A DNA stretch of 64,000 bases, taken from the NCBI RefSeq assembly GCF_018390645.1, contig NZ_JAHBGC010000020.1:418869-482868 (forward strand). Direction: 5' to 3'. Origin of the DNA: Ancylobacter dichloromethanicus (GTDB lineage: Bacteria > Pseudomonadota > Alphaproteobacteria > Rhizobiales > Xanthobacteraceae). Within the stretch, counting starts at the first letter, position 1. Every line of letters starts with the position of its first letter. The notes below the pieces were generated by a model. The model saw only the letters and a program-made list of their open reading frames with translations. It did no database searches and was not told the DNA's origin. Of this stretch, positions 10,340 to 20,639 are shown piece after piece. The translations under genes were made by a program, and so were the position numbers.

Positions 10340-11749
10340 ATGTGGCTGTCGGCTACCGGGGGGAAGGTCGTCGCGTGGGCGACGGTCGCTTTTTTTGTTG
10401 GCATTGCGGTGCCAGCGAAAGCACAGACCCTCGAACAGGCGCTTTCGGCCGCCTATCGCAATAATCCCACACTGAACTCGCAGCGCGCCGCAACGCGCGC
10501 CACGGACGAATATGTGCCGATCGCCCTGTCGGGCTATCGCCCGCAGATCTTCGGCAGCGCCTATGCCGGGGCCCAATGGGCCGAAACGCGCGTCGATGCC
10601 GGCGAAACCGCACTGCTCGGCGGCGCCTCGGTCAGCCAGTCCAGGACCTACCCGACGGGTTTCGGCATCACCATCAGCCAGACCATCTATAATGGGTTGA
10701 AGACCGCGAATTCGGTGCGCAGCGCCGAATCGCAGGTGCGCGGGCAGCGGGAACTGCTGCGCAACACCGAGCAGCTGGTGCTTCTCGACGCCGCCACCGC
10801 CTATATGAACGTGCTGCAGAACGCGGCGCTGGTCGACCTGCAGAAGCAGAACCTCGAAGCGCTGCGGGAAGAGCTGCGCGCGGCCCGCGACCGCTTCTCC
10901 GTCGGCGAGATCACCCGCACCGACGTCGCCCAGGCGGAAGCCAGCGTCGCCAATGCCCAGAGCGAGCTGGCGCTGGCCGAATCGAACCTGAACACGGCCA
11001 ATGCCGTGTTCTTCCAGGTCATCGGCCTGCGCCCGACCAAGCTGAGCCCGGGCCGTCCGATCGACCGGCTGTTGCCCAAGACGCAGCAGCTCGCCGTCGA
11101 TTCGGGCCTCACCCGCCACCCGGCGGTGAAATCGGCCGAGTTCGCCGTCGATGCCGGCATGTCCAATGTGAAGGTCGCCGAGGCGGCGCTGTCGCCGACG
11201 CTGACCCTGAACGGCTCCGCCTCGTCGGACTATAACAGCTCCATGGATGTGCAGAGGCAGACCTCGGCAGCGGCGACGCTGAACCTGACCGTGCCGATCT
11301 ATCAGGGCGGCGGCGAGTACGCGACGATCCGCCAGGCCAAGGAGACGCTGGGCCAGCTGCGGATCGAGGTCGATGTGAACCGCGAGCAGGTGCGCGCCAA
11401 TGTCGTCCAGTTCTGGGGCGCGCTGGAAGCGGCGAAGGCGGCCATCGAATCGGCGCAGGCCTCGGTGGCGGCGAACGAGATCGCCCTGCGCGGCGTGCGC
11501 GAGGAATGGCGCGTCGGCCAGCGCACCACGCTGGACGTGCTGAACGCGCAGACCGCGCTGTTCGATGCCCGCGCCAGCCTCGTCATCGCGCAGCGCGACC
11601 GCGTCGTCGCCTCCTACGCGGTGCTGTCGGCCAGCGGCCGGCTGAGCGCTGCCACGCTCGCGCTCAAGGTTCCGGTCTACAACCCGCAGATCCATTACAA
11701 TCAGGTGCGCGACGCCTGGATCGGCGTGCGCACGCCGGGCGGGCAGTGA
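10340..11749 (+). CDS. tolC: TolC-family outer membrane channel protein
   Basis: Outer-membrane trimeric channel for type I secretion and RND/ABC efflux. The 469 residues include a cleavable signal (hydrophobic stretch about residues 10-27, likely cut after AKA-Q) and two OEP repeats rich in alanine, asparagine and glutamine. Typical family stretches include TLEQALSAAYRNNPTL at the mature N-terminus and the repeat of it, WRVGQRTTLDVLNAQTALFD. ATG at 10340 is chosen because the signal peptide begins there; the longer frame from 10175 covers the 5' leader. No transporter partner is adjacent. Confidence 0.92.
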   Translation: MWLSATGGKVVAWATVAFFVGIAVPAKAQTLEQALSAAYRNNPTLNSQRAATRATDEYVPIALSGYRPQIFGSAYAGAQWAETRVDAGETALLGGASVSQSRTYPTGFGITISQTIYNGLKTANSVRSAESQVRGQRELLRNTEQLVLLDAATAYMNVLQNAALVDLQKQNLEALREELRAARDRFSVGEITRTDVAQAEASVANAQSELALAESNLNTANAVFFQVIGLRPTKLSPGRPIDRLLPKTQQLAVDSGLTRHPAVKSAEFAVDAGMSNVKVAEAALSPTLTLNGSASSDYNSSMDVQRQTSAAATLNLTVPIYQGGGEYATIRQAKETLGQLRIEVDVNREQVRANVVQFWGALEAAKAAIESAQASVAANEIALRGVREEWRVGQRTTLDVLNAQTALFDARASLVIAQRDRVVASYAVLSASGRLSAATLALKVPVYNPQIHYNQVRDAWIGVRTPGGQ

Positions 11750-11914
11750 GCGCGGCGGGACGGCACGCAAAGACGGCGGCGGCGGTGTAATCCGGCCGCC
11801 GCAGCGGCCGCCGCAACAACCCAGGTGCGCATTTGCCCGGCTACCGTTAACCTTACCTGTCGATGCCTGTTTGTCGTTCCGGCTTACAGCTTGGCGTTCC
11901 GCCGCAGGCGGTTC

Positions 11915-11930
11915 ACACTTTACGAAGTGT
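11915..11930. promoter_or_regulatory. Short perfect dyad in the popZ leader
   Basis: ACACTT at 11915-11920 and AAGTGT at 11925-11930 form a 6-bp dyad with loop TACG, overlapping a GTTAAC at 11929-11934. A second GTTAAC lies at 11846-11851. TTAAC half-sites are what the cell-cycle regulator CtrA recognises, but the full TTAA-N7-TTAA spacing is not seen, so an operator role is only a possibility. Confidence 0.25.
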
Positions 11931-11999
11931 TAACGGGCGAATCGCGCGCCTGCGGCCGCAAGGCCGGGGCGGCATCCCTTGGAGAATCGGAAAGCGTCC

Positions 12000-13742
12000 A
12001 TGGCGGTGAATGCGAGAGGCAACGAGCCGTCGATGGAGGAAATCCTGGCCTCTATCCGCCGCATCATTTCCGACGAAGTGGCGAGCGATCCGGTGCCCTC
12101 CACGCGCAATGACCCGCCGGCGCGTTCCGGGCGCGAAGGTTCTGCGCGCGACGGTGGCAGCCGCGAGGCCAGCGCCCGCGACACGTCGGCCGGCCGGGCC
12201 GCCGCGCCCGGGCGCGAGCCGTCGGGCAACGCCACGCTGCGCCCCGCTTCCCCGGCGCCGTTGCGGCCGGCGGCGGCCGCTCCCTCGTCCGCCACGCTCT
12301 CCTATGCCCCCGCGCCATACCGCGAGCGTCCGGAGGCTCCGGTGGACTATGCGCCGCGGGGCCGGGCGCCGGCGGCCGACCCGTTCGCGGCCCGCCCGCT
12401 CAGCCTGTCGGCAGCCTCCTCGGTCTATTCGGGCGGTTCCGCCGCCCGTGCCCTTGAGACGCCGATGCCGTCCCGCCCGGCGAGCGAGACACGGCCCCCG
12501 GAGCCGCGCCGCGCCGAGGCCCGCCTGTTCCCCGATTCCCGGCCGCTTCCCGATCACCGCCCGCTGCCGGACCTGCGCGCGCTGCCGGAACCGCGCGCGC
12601 GGCTCGAACCCCGTCTGGTCGAACCCCGTGCGGTCGAACCCCGTGCGGTCGAGCCGCGTCTGGTCGCGCCGCGCGCGTCCGCCGCTTCGCGGCCTTCGGC
12701 CGTGCCGATGGCGGGCCCGTCCGCGATTAAACCGTCGGCAGCGGCGCCCTCAGCCGCCGGGGCGCCGGTGGCGCGGCCCATGATGGCGCGGCCGCAGGCG
12801 CCTCTGGACAGCGATCTGGACAAGCCGCTCGCCGCGGCCCTGCTCGACCTCGCGCTGGTCGAGCAGGCGGTTCAGGCCGAGCTGGCGAATGCGGTCATCG
12901 CGGCGCCGGCGGCCGGGGAGGGCTCCGCCAGCGGGATCGCGTCGGCTGACGTGAAGGTGGCCGGCAAGGTACCGGCCGGCGGCGAGATCCGTTCCGCCCA
13001 GCCCGGCGACGTGGCGACGGCCGCGCGCGGCGAGATCGGCCATGCCCGCATGCCCGTGCCGGCCGCGCCAAGCTGGTTGCCAGAGCCCGACGCCACCGCC
13101 GCGCCGGGAACCATTGCGCCGGTCATGGCGGAGGCGGCCACGGCGGACGCGCCCGAAGACACTGCCACCGTCGCCCCGGCCGAGGCGAAGCCGGTCGCCG
13201 AGACCGCCGAGATGCCCCGGCCGCCGCATGACGTGCCAGCGGCGAGCCTGTCTGCCGCGAGCCTGCCGGCGGAGGAGCCGGTCAAGGCCCCGGTCAGGGA
13301 CGGCACGGGCGGAACCACGGCGGCGAGGGCCGAGACGGCACCGGACGCGCCGTCCGTCGCGGCGCCGATGCGGCCCGACTTCCGCAGCCTCGACCCGCGC
13401 CCGCCGGAACCGCGCCCGCTGGACGCCCGCCTTGCCGAATCCCGCCTCGCCGAGACCCGCCTGTCGGAATCGCGCCTCGTCATGGGCAGCCGCCTCGGCA
13501 GCGCCCCCGAGGCGGGCGAGCCGGAGCGCGAGCGGCTGGTCTCGGCGCCCGCCAGCAGCGCGGTGTCGGCCGCCTTCGGCTCGCTGCACCGGACGGTGAA
13601 CGCCAACCCGCGCACCGTCGAGGATCTCGTCGCCGCCGCCTTGCGGCCGATGCTGAAGGCGTGGCTCGACGAGAACCTGCCGGCCATGGTCGAGCGGCTG
13701 GTGCGGGCGGAGATCGAGCGCGTCGCCCGCCAGGGCCAATAG
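12000..13742 (+). CDS. popZ: Polar organising protein PopZ (DUF2497 family)
   Basis: Intrinsically disordered scaffold that forms a condensate at the cell pole and anchors the chromosome origin complex. The N-terminal helix is SMEEILASIRRIISDE and the C-terminal DUF2497 helices include VEDLVAAALRPMLKAWLDEN and a terminal MVERLVRAEIERVARQ. The roughly 500 residues between are Pro/Ala/Arg-rich with short tandem repeats (V-E-P-R-A/L near residues 200-220 and R-L-A-E-S near 480). At 580 residues it is far longer than Caulobacter PopZ (177), the extra length all in the linker. ATG at 12000 is chosen; an in-frame TTG at 11979 is less likely. It precedes valS as in other alphaproteobacteria. Confidence 0.88.
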   Translation: MAVNARGNEPSMEEILASIRRIISDEVASDPVPSTRNDPPARSGREGSARDGGSREASARDTSAGRAAAPGREPSGNATLRPASPAPLRPAAAAPSSATLSYAPAPYRERPEAPVDYAPRGRAPAADPFAARPLSLSAASSVYSGGSAARALETPMPSRPASETRPPEPRRAEARLFPDSRPLPDHRPLPDLRALPEPRARLEPRLVEPRAVEPRAVEPRLVAPRASAASRPSAVPMAGPSAIKPSAAAPSAAGAPVARPMMARPQAPLDSDLDKPLAAALLDLALVEQAVQAELANAVIAAPAAGEGSASGIASADVKVAGKVPAGGEIRSAQPGDVATAARGEIGHARMPVPAAPSWLPEPDATAAPGTIAPVMAEAATADAPEDTATVAPAEAKPVAETAEMPRPPHDVPAASLSAASLPAEEPVKAPVRDGTGGTTAARAETAPDAPSVAAPMRPDFRSLDPRPPEPRPLDARLAESRLAETRLSESRLVMGSRLGSAPEAGEPERERLVSAPASSAVSAAFGSLHRTVNANPRTVEDLVAAALRPMLKAWLDENLPAMVERLVRAEIERVARQGQ

Positions 13743-13892
13743 GCCCGCCCGGCAGGAAATCGCCGGTCGCCTCGCTGTCGCGCGCGAGAGCGGGAACCGG
13801 CACATAACACACGGCCCGGGCCATGGTGAGTTGACTTGGGGCACCGGCTCCGCTTTCTCTCGCACCCATTCCATTCAGGTGCCGGAGCCAAA

Positions 13893-16724
13893 ATGCTCGA
13901 CAACAGGTTCGATCCCGCCGCCGTCGAAGACCGCATCTACCAGAGCTGGGTGGAGGCGGGCGCCTTCAAGGCCGGGCGTCCGGAGCGGGCAGGGGCCGAG
14001 CCCTATTGCATCGTCATCCCGCCGCCCAACGTCACCGGCTCGCTCCATATGGGGCACGCGCTCAACAACACGCTGCAGGATATTCTCTGCCGTTTCGAGC
14101 GCATGCGCGGCAAGGACGTGCTGTGGCAGGTCGGCACCGACCATGCCGGCATCGCCACCCAGATGGTGGTGGAGCGCCAGCTCGCCGAACGCCAGCTTCC
14201 CGGCCGCCGCGACATGGGCCGCGCCGCTTTCGTCGAGCGGGTCTGGGCGTGGAAGGAGGAATCCGGCGGCACCATCATCAACCAGCTGAAGAAGCTGGGC
14301 GCTTCCTGCGACTGGTCGCGCGAGCGCTTCACCATGGACGAGGGCCTGTCCCGCGCCGTCCTCAAGGTGTTCGTGCGGCTCTACAAGGAAGGGCTGATCT
14401 ACAAGGACAAGCGGCTGGTCAACTGGGACCCCAAGTTCCAGTCCGCCATTTCCGATCTCGAAGTGCTGCAGGTGGAGGTGAAGGGCCATCTCTGGCACCT
14501 GCGCTATCCGCTCGCCGACGGCGTGACCTATGAGCACCCGATCGCCTTCGACGAGAACAACCAGCCCTACGAGTTCGAGACCCGCGACTACATCGTCGTC
14601 GCCACCACCCGCCCGGAAACCATGCTCGGCGACACCGCGGTGGCGGTGCACCCGGAGGACCCGCGCTATCAGGGCCTCGTCGCGGCCAATGCCAAGGTGC
14701 GGCTGCCGCTGGTCGGCCGGCTGATTCCGATCGTGCCGGACGAGTATTCCGACCCGACCAAGGGCACCGGCGCGGTGAAGATCACCCCGGCGCACGATTT
14801 CAACGATTTCGAGGTCGGCCGCCGGCACGAGCTGCCGATGATCAACGTGCTCGACGCCGAGGCGCGGGTGACGCTGGCCGGCAATGAGGACTTCCTCGCC
14901 GGCGCCCAGCCGGGCGCCGGACTCGACGCCGCTCTGGCGCTCGACGGGCTGTCGCGCGAGGCAGCGCGCAAGGCCATCGTGGCGCTGCTGGAAGAGGGCG
15001 GCGTGCTCGACCGGATCGAGCCGCACACCCACATGGTGCCACATGGCGACCGCTCCAATGTGGTCATCGAGCCGTGGCTGACCGACCAGTGGTATGTCGA
15101 CGCCCACACCCTCGCCCAGCCGGCGCTGGCCGCCGTGCGCGAGGGGCGCACGAACTTCGTGCCGAAGAACTGGGAGAAGACCTATTTCGAGTGGCTGGAG
15201 AACATCCAGCCCTGGTGCGTCTCGCGCCAGCTGTGGTGGGGCCACCAGATCCCGGCCTGGTACGGGCCCGACGGCACGGTGTTCGTCGAGGAGACCGAGG
15301 AGGCGGCGGTCGCGGCCGCGCTCGCCCATTGCGTGCAGGCCGGAATCATCTCTGACGCCGAGGCGCAGGAGCTTGCCGCCGATCCGGAGAAGCGGGCGGC
15401 GCTGATCACCCGCGACGAGGACGTGCTCGACACCTGGTTCTCCTCCGCGCTGTGGCCGTTCTCGACGCTCGGCTGGCCGGACGAGAGCGCGGAAGTCGCG
15501 CGCTTCTACCCGACCACGGTGCTCATCACCGGCTTCGACATCATCTTCTTCTGGGTCGCCCGGATGATGATGATGGGGCTGCACTTCATGCCCGACGTGC
15601 CGTTCCGCGACGTCTACATCCACGCCCTCGTCCGCGACGAGAAGGGTGCCAAGATGTCGAAGTCCAAGGGCAACGTCATCGACCCGCTCGACCTCGTGTC
15701 GAAATACGGCGCCGACGCGCTGCGCTTCACCCTGGCCGCCATGGCGGCGCAGGGGCGCGACATCAAGCTCGCCACCTCCCGCGTCGAGGGCTACCGCAAC
15801 TTCTCCACCAAGCTGTGGAACGCCGCCCGCTTCGCCGAGATGAATGGCTGCGGGCGCGATCCCGCCTTCGTGCCGCGCAACGCCGAATCCCGGCTCAACC
15901 GCTGGATTCTTTCCGAGACCCAGAAGGCCGGGGCCGAGATCACCCAGGCGCTGGAGGCCTACAAATTCAACGAGGCGGCGGGCGCGGCCTATCGCTTCGT
16001 GTGGAATATCTTCTGCGACTGGTATCTCGAACTCGCCAAGCCGGTGTTCAACGGCAATGGCGGCTGGAAGGACGAGACGCGGGCGACCACCGCCTTCGTG
16101 CTCGATGAAATCCTGAAGCTGCTGCACCCGTTCATGCCCTTCCTCACCGAAGAGCTGTGGGCGCGCACCGCCGAGACCGGCGCCCCGCGCGCCAGCCTGC
16201 TGGCGCTGGCCGAATGGCCGGCGCTGGAAGAGCTGGAGGCACCCGACGCGGAAGCCGAGATCGGCTGGCTGGTCGACCTCATCACCGAGATCCGCTCGGT
16301 CCGCGCCGAGATGAATGTGCCGGCGGGGGCGCAGATTCCGCTGGTGCTGGTCGGCGTGCGCGAGGAAGTGCGCGAGCGCGTGGTGGTGTGGCTCGACACG
16401 CTGACGCGCCTCGCCCGGCTGTCGGGCATCGCCTTCGAGGCGGAAGCGCCGGCGGGCTCGGTGCAGATCGTCGTGCGCGGCGAGACCGCGGCGCTGCCGC
16501 TGGTCGGCATCATCGACATGGAGGCGGAAGCGGCGCGCCTCACCAAGGAACTCGGCAGGGCCGCCGACGACATCGCCAGGGTCGACGCCAAGCTCGGCAA
16601 TGACGACTTCATCCGGCGGGCGCCGGAGGAGGTGATCGAGGAGCAGCGCGAGCGTCGCGAGGCGGCGTCCGAGCGCGCCGCCAAGATCCGCGAGGCGCTG
16701 GCGCGCCTCGGCCGGATGGGCTGA
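13893..16724 (+). CDS. valS: Valyl-tRNA synthetase
   Basis: Class I synthetase of 943 residues. The HIGH-type motif is [15 protein letters not shown] (about residues 46-60) and the KMSKS motif is complete (K587, in [16 protein letters not shown]). The editing domain lies between them, and a C-terminal coiled coil (about 885-943) that grips the tRNA closes the protein. ATG at 13893 has a Shine-Dalgarno-like GGAG at proper spacing; an in-frame ATG at 13836 would add residues not typical of the family. Confidence 0.97.
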   Translation: MLDNRFDPAAVEDRIYQSWVEAGAFKAGRPERAGAEPYCIVIPPPNVTGSLHMGHALNNTLQDILCRFERMRGKDVLWQVGTDHAGIATQMVVERQLAERQLPGRRDMGRAAFVERVWAWKEESGGTIINQLKKLGASCDWSRERFTMDEGLSRAVLKVFVRLYKEGLIYKDKRLVNWDPKFQSAISDLEVLQVEVKGHLWHLRYPLADGVTYEHPIAFDENNQPYEFETRDYIVVATTRPETMLGDTAVAVHPEDPRYQGLVAANAKVRLPLVGRLIPIVPDEYSDPTKGTGAVKITPAHDFNDFEVGRRHELPMINVLDAEARVTLAGNEDFLAGAQPGAGLDAALALDGLSREAARKAIVALLEEGGVLDRIEPHTHMVPHGDRSNVVIEPWLTDQWYVDAHTLAQPALAAVREGRTNFVPKNWEKTYFEWLENIQPWCVSRQLWWGHQIPAWYGPDGTVFVEETEEAAVAAALAHCVQAGIISDAEAQELAADPEKRAALITRDEDVLDTWFSSALWPFSTLGWPDESAEVARFYPTTVLITGFDIIFFWVARMMMMGLHFMPDVPFRDVYIHALVRDEKGAKMSKSKGNVIDPLDLVSKYGADALRFTLAAMAAQGRDIKLATSRVEGYRNFSTKLWNAARFAEMNGCGRDPAFVPRNAESRLNRWILSETQKAGAEITQALEAYKFNEAAGAAYRFVWNIFCDWYLELAKPVFNGNGGWKDETRATTAFVLDEILKLLHPFMPFLTEELWARTAETGAPRASLLALAEWPALEELEAPDAEAEIGWLVDLITEIRSVRAEMNVPAGAQIPLVLVGVREEVRERVVVWLDTLTRLARLSGIAFEAEAPAGSVQIVVRGETAALPLVGIIDMEAEAARLTKELGRAADDIARVDAKLGNDDFIRRAPEEVIEEQRERREAASERAAKIREALARLGRMG

Positions 16725-16759
16725 GGCGCGCGACAGCGCCGGGGGCGAGGAAACAGAGC

Positions 16760-17476
16760 ATGCCGTTCATCGAGTCGTTCCAGCCGGGCGACTTCCTCTC
16801 CACCATCGTCAGTCTCGTCGTCGCCTTCGCGATGGGAACGCTGATCGGCGCCGAGCGGCAATACCGCCAGCGCACCGCCGGGCTGCGCACCAATGTGCTG
16901 GTCGCCATCGGCGCCTGCCAGTTCGTCGACATGGCGATGCACCTCGCCGGTCCCGAGGGCGCGGTGCGGGTGGTGGCCTATGTGGTCTCCGGCATCGGCT
17001 TTCTCGGCGCCGGCGTCATCATGAAGGAAGGCACCAACATTCGCGGCCTCAACACGGCGGCGACTCTGTGGTGCTCCGCCGCGGTGGGAGCCTGCGCCGG
17101 GGCCGATCTCGTCGCACAGTCGGTGCTGCTGACCGGCTTCGTGCTGGCCGGCAACACCATGCTGCGCCCGCTGGTGGGCGCGCTGGAGCGCCTGCCGCGC
17201 AGCGAGGAATCGACCGAGGCGACCTATGGCGTCAGCCTGATCACCGGTGCGTCACGGGCGGCGGAACTGCGCAGCAAGGTCTCCGCCCTGCTGGAAGCCG
17301 CCAAGTTCCCGATCGAGGAGGTGGAGATCCAGGACCGACCGGACGGGACGGCGGAACTGCGGGCGACGCTGGTCAACACGTCGGTGCGGGTGGTCGAGCT
17401 GGACGGGGCGGTCGCGCGCCTGCGCCACCTGCCGGGCGTGACCTCGGCCGACTGGACCCGCTCGGCCGCCGACTGA
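16760..17476 (+). CDS. MgtC/SapB-family membrane protein
   Basis: 238 residues with an N-terminal four-helix MgtC domain (family motif MGTLIGAERQYRQRTAGLRT, then GIGFLGAGVIMKEG) and a soluble ACT-like C-terminal domain from about residue 150. MgtC proteins are linked to growth in low Mg2+ and survival in hosts; the biochemical role is unsettled. It starts 35 bases after valS and may share its transcript. Confidence 0.9.
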   Translation: MPFIESFQPGDFLSTIVSLVVAFAMGTLIGAERQYRQRTAGLRTNVLVAIGACQFVDMAMHLAGPEGAVRVVAYVVSGIGFLGAGVIMKEGTNIRGLNTAATLWCSAAVGACAGADLVAQSVLLTGFVLAGNTMLRPLVGALERLPRSEESTEATYGVSLITGASRAAELRSKVSALLEAAKFPIEEVEIQDRPDGTAELRATLVNTSVRVVELDGAVARLRHLPGVTSADWTRSAAD

Positions 17477-17520
17477 GAGCGGGGCCGAGCGGGAGCGGGG
17501 ACGATCGGTGGCGGGGGGCG

Positions 17521-17715
17521 CTATTCCGGCGAGGCGCCGGCGGAGGGTGCTTCCGTTCCTGCGGCCAGCCGCTTTTCCATGCGGTCGAGTTCGGCGCGCA
17601 GACGTTCGATGACGTCGGCGGCTTCGGACAGTTCGTCCTCGACCTTGTCGCGACGGAACTGGTCCAGATCCGCCGCCATCGCCCGCAGGCGCTCCACGAT
17701 ATTTCCGCTCGTCAC
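17521..17715 (-). CDS. Small coiled-coil protein, function unknown
   Basis: 64 residues starting MTSGNIVERLRAMAADLDQF, with a heptad-like helix (SEAADVIERLRAELDRMEKR) and a short Pro/Ala/Glu-rich tail. The I-V-E-R-L-R plus A-D-x-I-E-R-L pattern resembles small proteins seen in bacteria and phages without known function. It is divergent from ilvD and convergent with mgtC. The 277 bases to ilvD hold no other gene. Confidence 0.6.
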   Translation of the reverse strand: MTSGNIVERLRAMAADLDQFRRDKVEDELSEAADVIERLRAELDRMEKRLAAGTEAPSAGASPE

Positions 17716-17992
17716 GTCGCTCTCCCTGATGTGATCGCCGCCATCCGGTGCCCATCCACGGAGTTTTCAGGGCGTCGGAGGCATTGAAGAATCGAATGTT
17801 TCCAATCTGACCGCTATCGCGATTTTGTGACTGGCCGGCAACAGTGTCACGCATTCGCAACCATAACAGGAGACCACGAGGCGGGCGCCGCGATGCCGCC
17901 ACAAACCGGCACGAAATCCGACGGATAGACGGAGGATAAAGGTGCCGGATGCGGTGCCGACAAGAGCCTCCGCGCCGGGATGCGTGAAGAAA

Positions 17993-19720
17993 ATGGACGT
18001 CAGGACGATCATCGACAAGCGGAACCTGCCGAGCCGCCATGTGACGGAAGGTCCGTCGCGCGCGCCGCACCGTTCCTACCTCTATGCGATGGGGCTGACC
18101 CGCGAGCAGATCCACCAGCCGCTGGTGGGCGTCGCCTCGTGCTGGAACGAGGCCGCGCCCTGCAACATCTCGCTGATGCGCCAGGCGCAGGCGGTGAAGA
18201 AGGGCGTCGCCGCCGCCTCCGGCACGCCGCGCGAATTCTGCACCATCACCGTGACCGACGGCATCGCCATGGGCCATGACGGCATGAAGGCCTCGCTGGC
18301 CTCGCGCGAGGTCATCGCCGACTCGGTCGAACTCACCATTCGCGGCCACGCCTATGACGCGCTGGTCGGCCTCGCCGGCTGCGACAAGTCGCTGCCGGGC
18401 ATGATGATGGCGATGCTGCGCCTCAACGTGCCGTCCATCTTCATCTATGGCGGCTCGATCCTGCCGGGCTCGTTCCGGGGCCAGCCGGTGACGGTGCAGG
18501 ACATGTTCGAGGCGGTCGGCAAGCACTCGGTCGGGCTGATGTCCGACGACGACCTCGACGAGCTGGAGCAGGTGGCGTGCCCCTCCGCCGGCGCCTGCGG
18601 GGCGCAGTTCACCGCCAACACCATGGCCACGGTCTCCGAGGCAATCGGCCTCGCGCTGCCCTATTCGGCCGGCGCGCCGGCGCCTTACGAGATCCGCGAC
18701 CGCTTCTGCATGGCGGCCGGCGAGCAGATCATGGACCTCGTCGCCCGCAACATCCGCCCGCGCGACATCGTCACGCTGAAGGCGCTGGAGAACGCCGCGA
18801 CCGTGGTCGCCGCCTCCGGCGGCTCGACCAATGCGGCGCTGCACTTGCCGGCGATGGCGCATGAGGTCGGCATCAAGTTCGACCTGTTCGACGTCGCCGC
18901 AATCTTCAGGCGCACGCCCTACATCGCCGACCTCAAGCCCGGCGGGCGCTATGTCGCCAAGGACATGTTCGAGGCCGGCGGCATTCCGCTCTTGATGAAG
19001 ACGCTGCTGGAGCACGGCTTCCTGCACGGCGACTGCCTCACCGTCACCGGCCGCACCATGGCCGAGAACCTCGCCTCGGTGAAATGGAACCCGCACCAGG
19101 ACGTGGTGCGCCCGGCCAATGACCCGATCACCGTCACCGGCGGCGTGGTCGGCCTCCAGGGCAACCTCGCCCCGGAAGGGGCCATCGTGAAGGTGGCGGG
19201 CCTCAAGAACCAGAAGTTCACCGGCCCGGCGCGCTGCTTCGACGGCGAGGAGGCCTGCTTCGAGGCGGTGACCCACCGCGCCTATGAAGAGGGCGAGGTG
19301 CTGGTCATCCGCTATGAGGGGCCGAAGGGCGGCCCCGGCATGCGGGAAATGCTGTCCACCACCGCCGCCCTCTACGGGCAGGGCGCGGGCGACAAGGTGG
19401 CGCTGATCACCGATGGCCGCTTCTCGGGCGCCACGCGCGGCTTCTGCATCGGCCATGTCGGGCCGGAGGCGGCGGTCGGCGGCCCGATCGGGCTCATCCG
19501 TGACGGCGACATCATCACCATCGACGCGATCGAGGGCACGCTTGACGTGGCGCTTTCGGACGAGGAACTCGCCGCCCGCCGGGCGGAGTGGAAGCCGCGT
19601 CCTTCGCCCGTCGGCTCGGGGGCCATCTGGAAGTTCGCGCAGGCCGTGGGACCCGCCCGTGACGGTGCGGTCACCCATCCCGGCGGCGCGGCCGAGACGG
19701 CGTGCTATGCGGACATTTGA
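17993..19720 (+). CDS. ilvD: Dihydroxy-acid dehydratase (IlvD/Edd family)
   Basis: Fe-S dehydratase of valine, isoleucine and leucine synthesis, converting 2,3-dihydroxy acids to 2-keto acids. Cluster cysteines are seen in [27 protein letters not shown] and [15 protein letters not shown]. The C-terminal motif [20 protein letters not shown] is intact. From [20 protein letters not shown] it is 575 residues. The frame is open back to 17942 and a GTG at 17984 is possible. The [10 protein letters not shown] sequence is the IlvD form rather than the sugar-acid dehydratase Edd form, though sugar-acid activity of this subfamily cannot be excluded. Confidence 0.88.
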   Translation: MDVRTIIDKRNLPSRHVTEGPSRAPHRSYLYAMGLTREQIHQPLVGVASCWNEAAPCNISLMRQAQAVKKGVAAASGTPREFCTITVTDGIAMGHDGMKASLASREVIADSVELTIRGHAYDALVGLAGCDKSLPGMMMAMLRLNVPSIFIYGGSILPGSFRGQPVTVQDMFEAVGKHSVGLMSDDDLDELEQVACPSAGACGAQFTANTMATVSEAIGLALPYSAGAPAPYEIRDRFCMAAGEQIMDLVARNIRPRDIVTLKALENAATVVAASGGSTNAALHLPAMAHEVGIKFDLFDVAAIFRRTPYIADLKPGGRYVAKDMFEAGGIPLLMKTLLEHGFLHGDCLTVTGRTMAENLASVKWNPHQDVVRPANDPITVTGGVVGLQGNLAPEGAIVKVAGLKNQKFTGPARCFDGEEACFEAVTHRAYEEGEVLVIRYEGPKGGPGMREMLSTTAALYGQGAGDKVALITDGRFSGATRGFCIGHVGPEAAVGGPIGLIRDGDIITIDAIEGTLDVALSDEELAARRAEWKPRPSPVGSGAIWKFAQAVGPARDGAVTHPGGAAETACYADI

Positions 19721-20564
19721 TCGTTCGGGCCGCAGCCCGCTCCTCCTCCTGTGCGCGCCGCTGCTGTGCGCCGTCGTGCTGGCGCCCTCGCGGGCCCCGG
19801 CTTTCGACGGCACGCCCGGCGCGGACGCGCCCGCCGGTGCCGCCATCCCGGCCGCCAAGCCGCGCACCATTGAGGAATTCGTGCGCATCGGGGCGCAGGC
19901 GCTGCGCTCGGGCGAGACCGAGAAGGGCATCGATTCGCTGCGCTACGCCGCCGACCAGGGCCATGCCGGCGCCCAGTGGAAGCTCGGCCGCATGTATGCG
20001 GAAGGCGAGGGCGTCGAGCGCAACGACATCAAGGCGTTCGAGTATTTCAGCCAGATCGCCAACATGCATGCCGACGACAACCCGGCGACGCCGGAGGCAC
20101 GCTTCGCCGCGGATGCCTTCGTGGCGCTCGGTTCCTACTATCTGGTGGGCATTCCCAACACCAAGATCCGCCGCGACCCGGCCCGGGCGCGCGACATGTT
20201 TGCCTATGCGGCGTCCTATTTCGGCGACCCGGACGCGCAGTACCATCTGGCGCGGCTCTATATCGACGGTGACGGCGTCGACCGCGACCCGCGCTTCGCC
20301 GCCCGCTGGCTGGGCCTTGCCGCCCACAAGGGCCAGTATCTGGCGCAGGCGGCGCTTGGCGGCATGCTGTTCAAGGGCGATGACGGCATTCCGCGCCAGA
20401 GTGCGCGGGGGCTGATGTGGCTGACGCTCGCCCGTGACGGCGCGGCCGGCCCGCAGGACAAATGGGTGGTCGACCTCTATGAGGACGCCTTCGCCAATGC
20501 CAGCGCGGATGAGCGCGCCATGGCGCTGGTCTATCTCGAACAGTACATGAAGACCGTCCGCTGA
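19707..20564 (+). CDS. Secreted Sel1/TPR-like repeat protein
   Basis: 285 residues with a signal peptide (hydrophobic run about residues 11-28, likely cleavage near APAF). Three to four Sel1-like repeats follow, for example AGAQWKLGRMYAEGEGVERN, PDAQYHLARLYIDGDGVDRD and LAQAALGGMLFKGDDGIPRQ. Such repeats mediate protein contacts in the periplasm; in Rhizobiales exopolysaccharide regulation (ExoR) is one known role, but this protein is not clearly ExoR. The ATG overlaps the ilvD 3' end by 14 bases, suggesting coupling. Confidence 0.8.
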   Translation: MRTFDRSGRSPLLLLCAPLLCAVVLAPSRAPAFDGTPGADAPAGAAIPAAKPRTIEEFVRIGAQALRSGETEKGIDSLRYAADQGHAGAQWKLGRMYAEGEGVERNDIKAFEYFSQIANMHADDNPATPEARFAADAFVALGSYYLVGIPNTKIRRDPARARDMFAYAASYFGDPDAQYHLARLYIDGDGVDRDPRFAARWLGLAAHKGQYLAQAALGGMLFKGDDGIPRQSARGLMWLTLARDGAAGPQDKWVVDLYEDAFANASADERAMALVYLEQYMKTVR

Positions 20565-20639
20565 GCCGGCGCCCGACCGCCCGCCCTCGCGGGTCGGCCC
20601 TCTGGCCGTCCGGGAAGGCGGCGCTTTCGAAAGGCCGGT

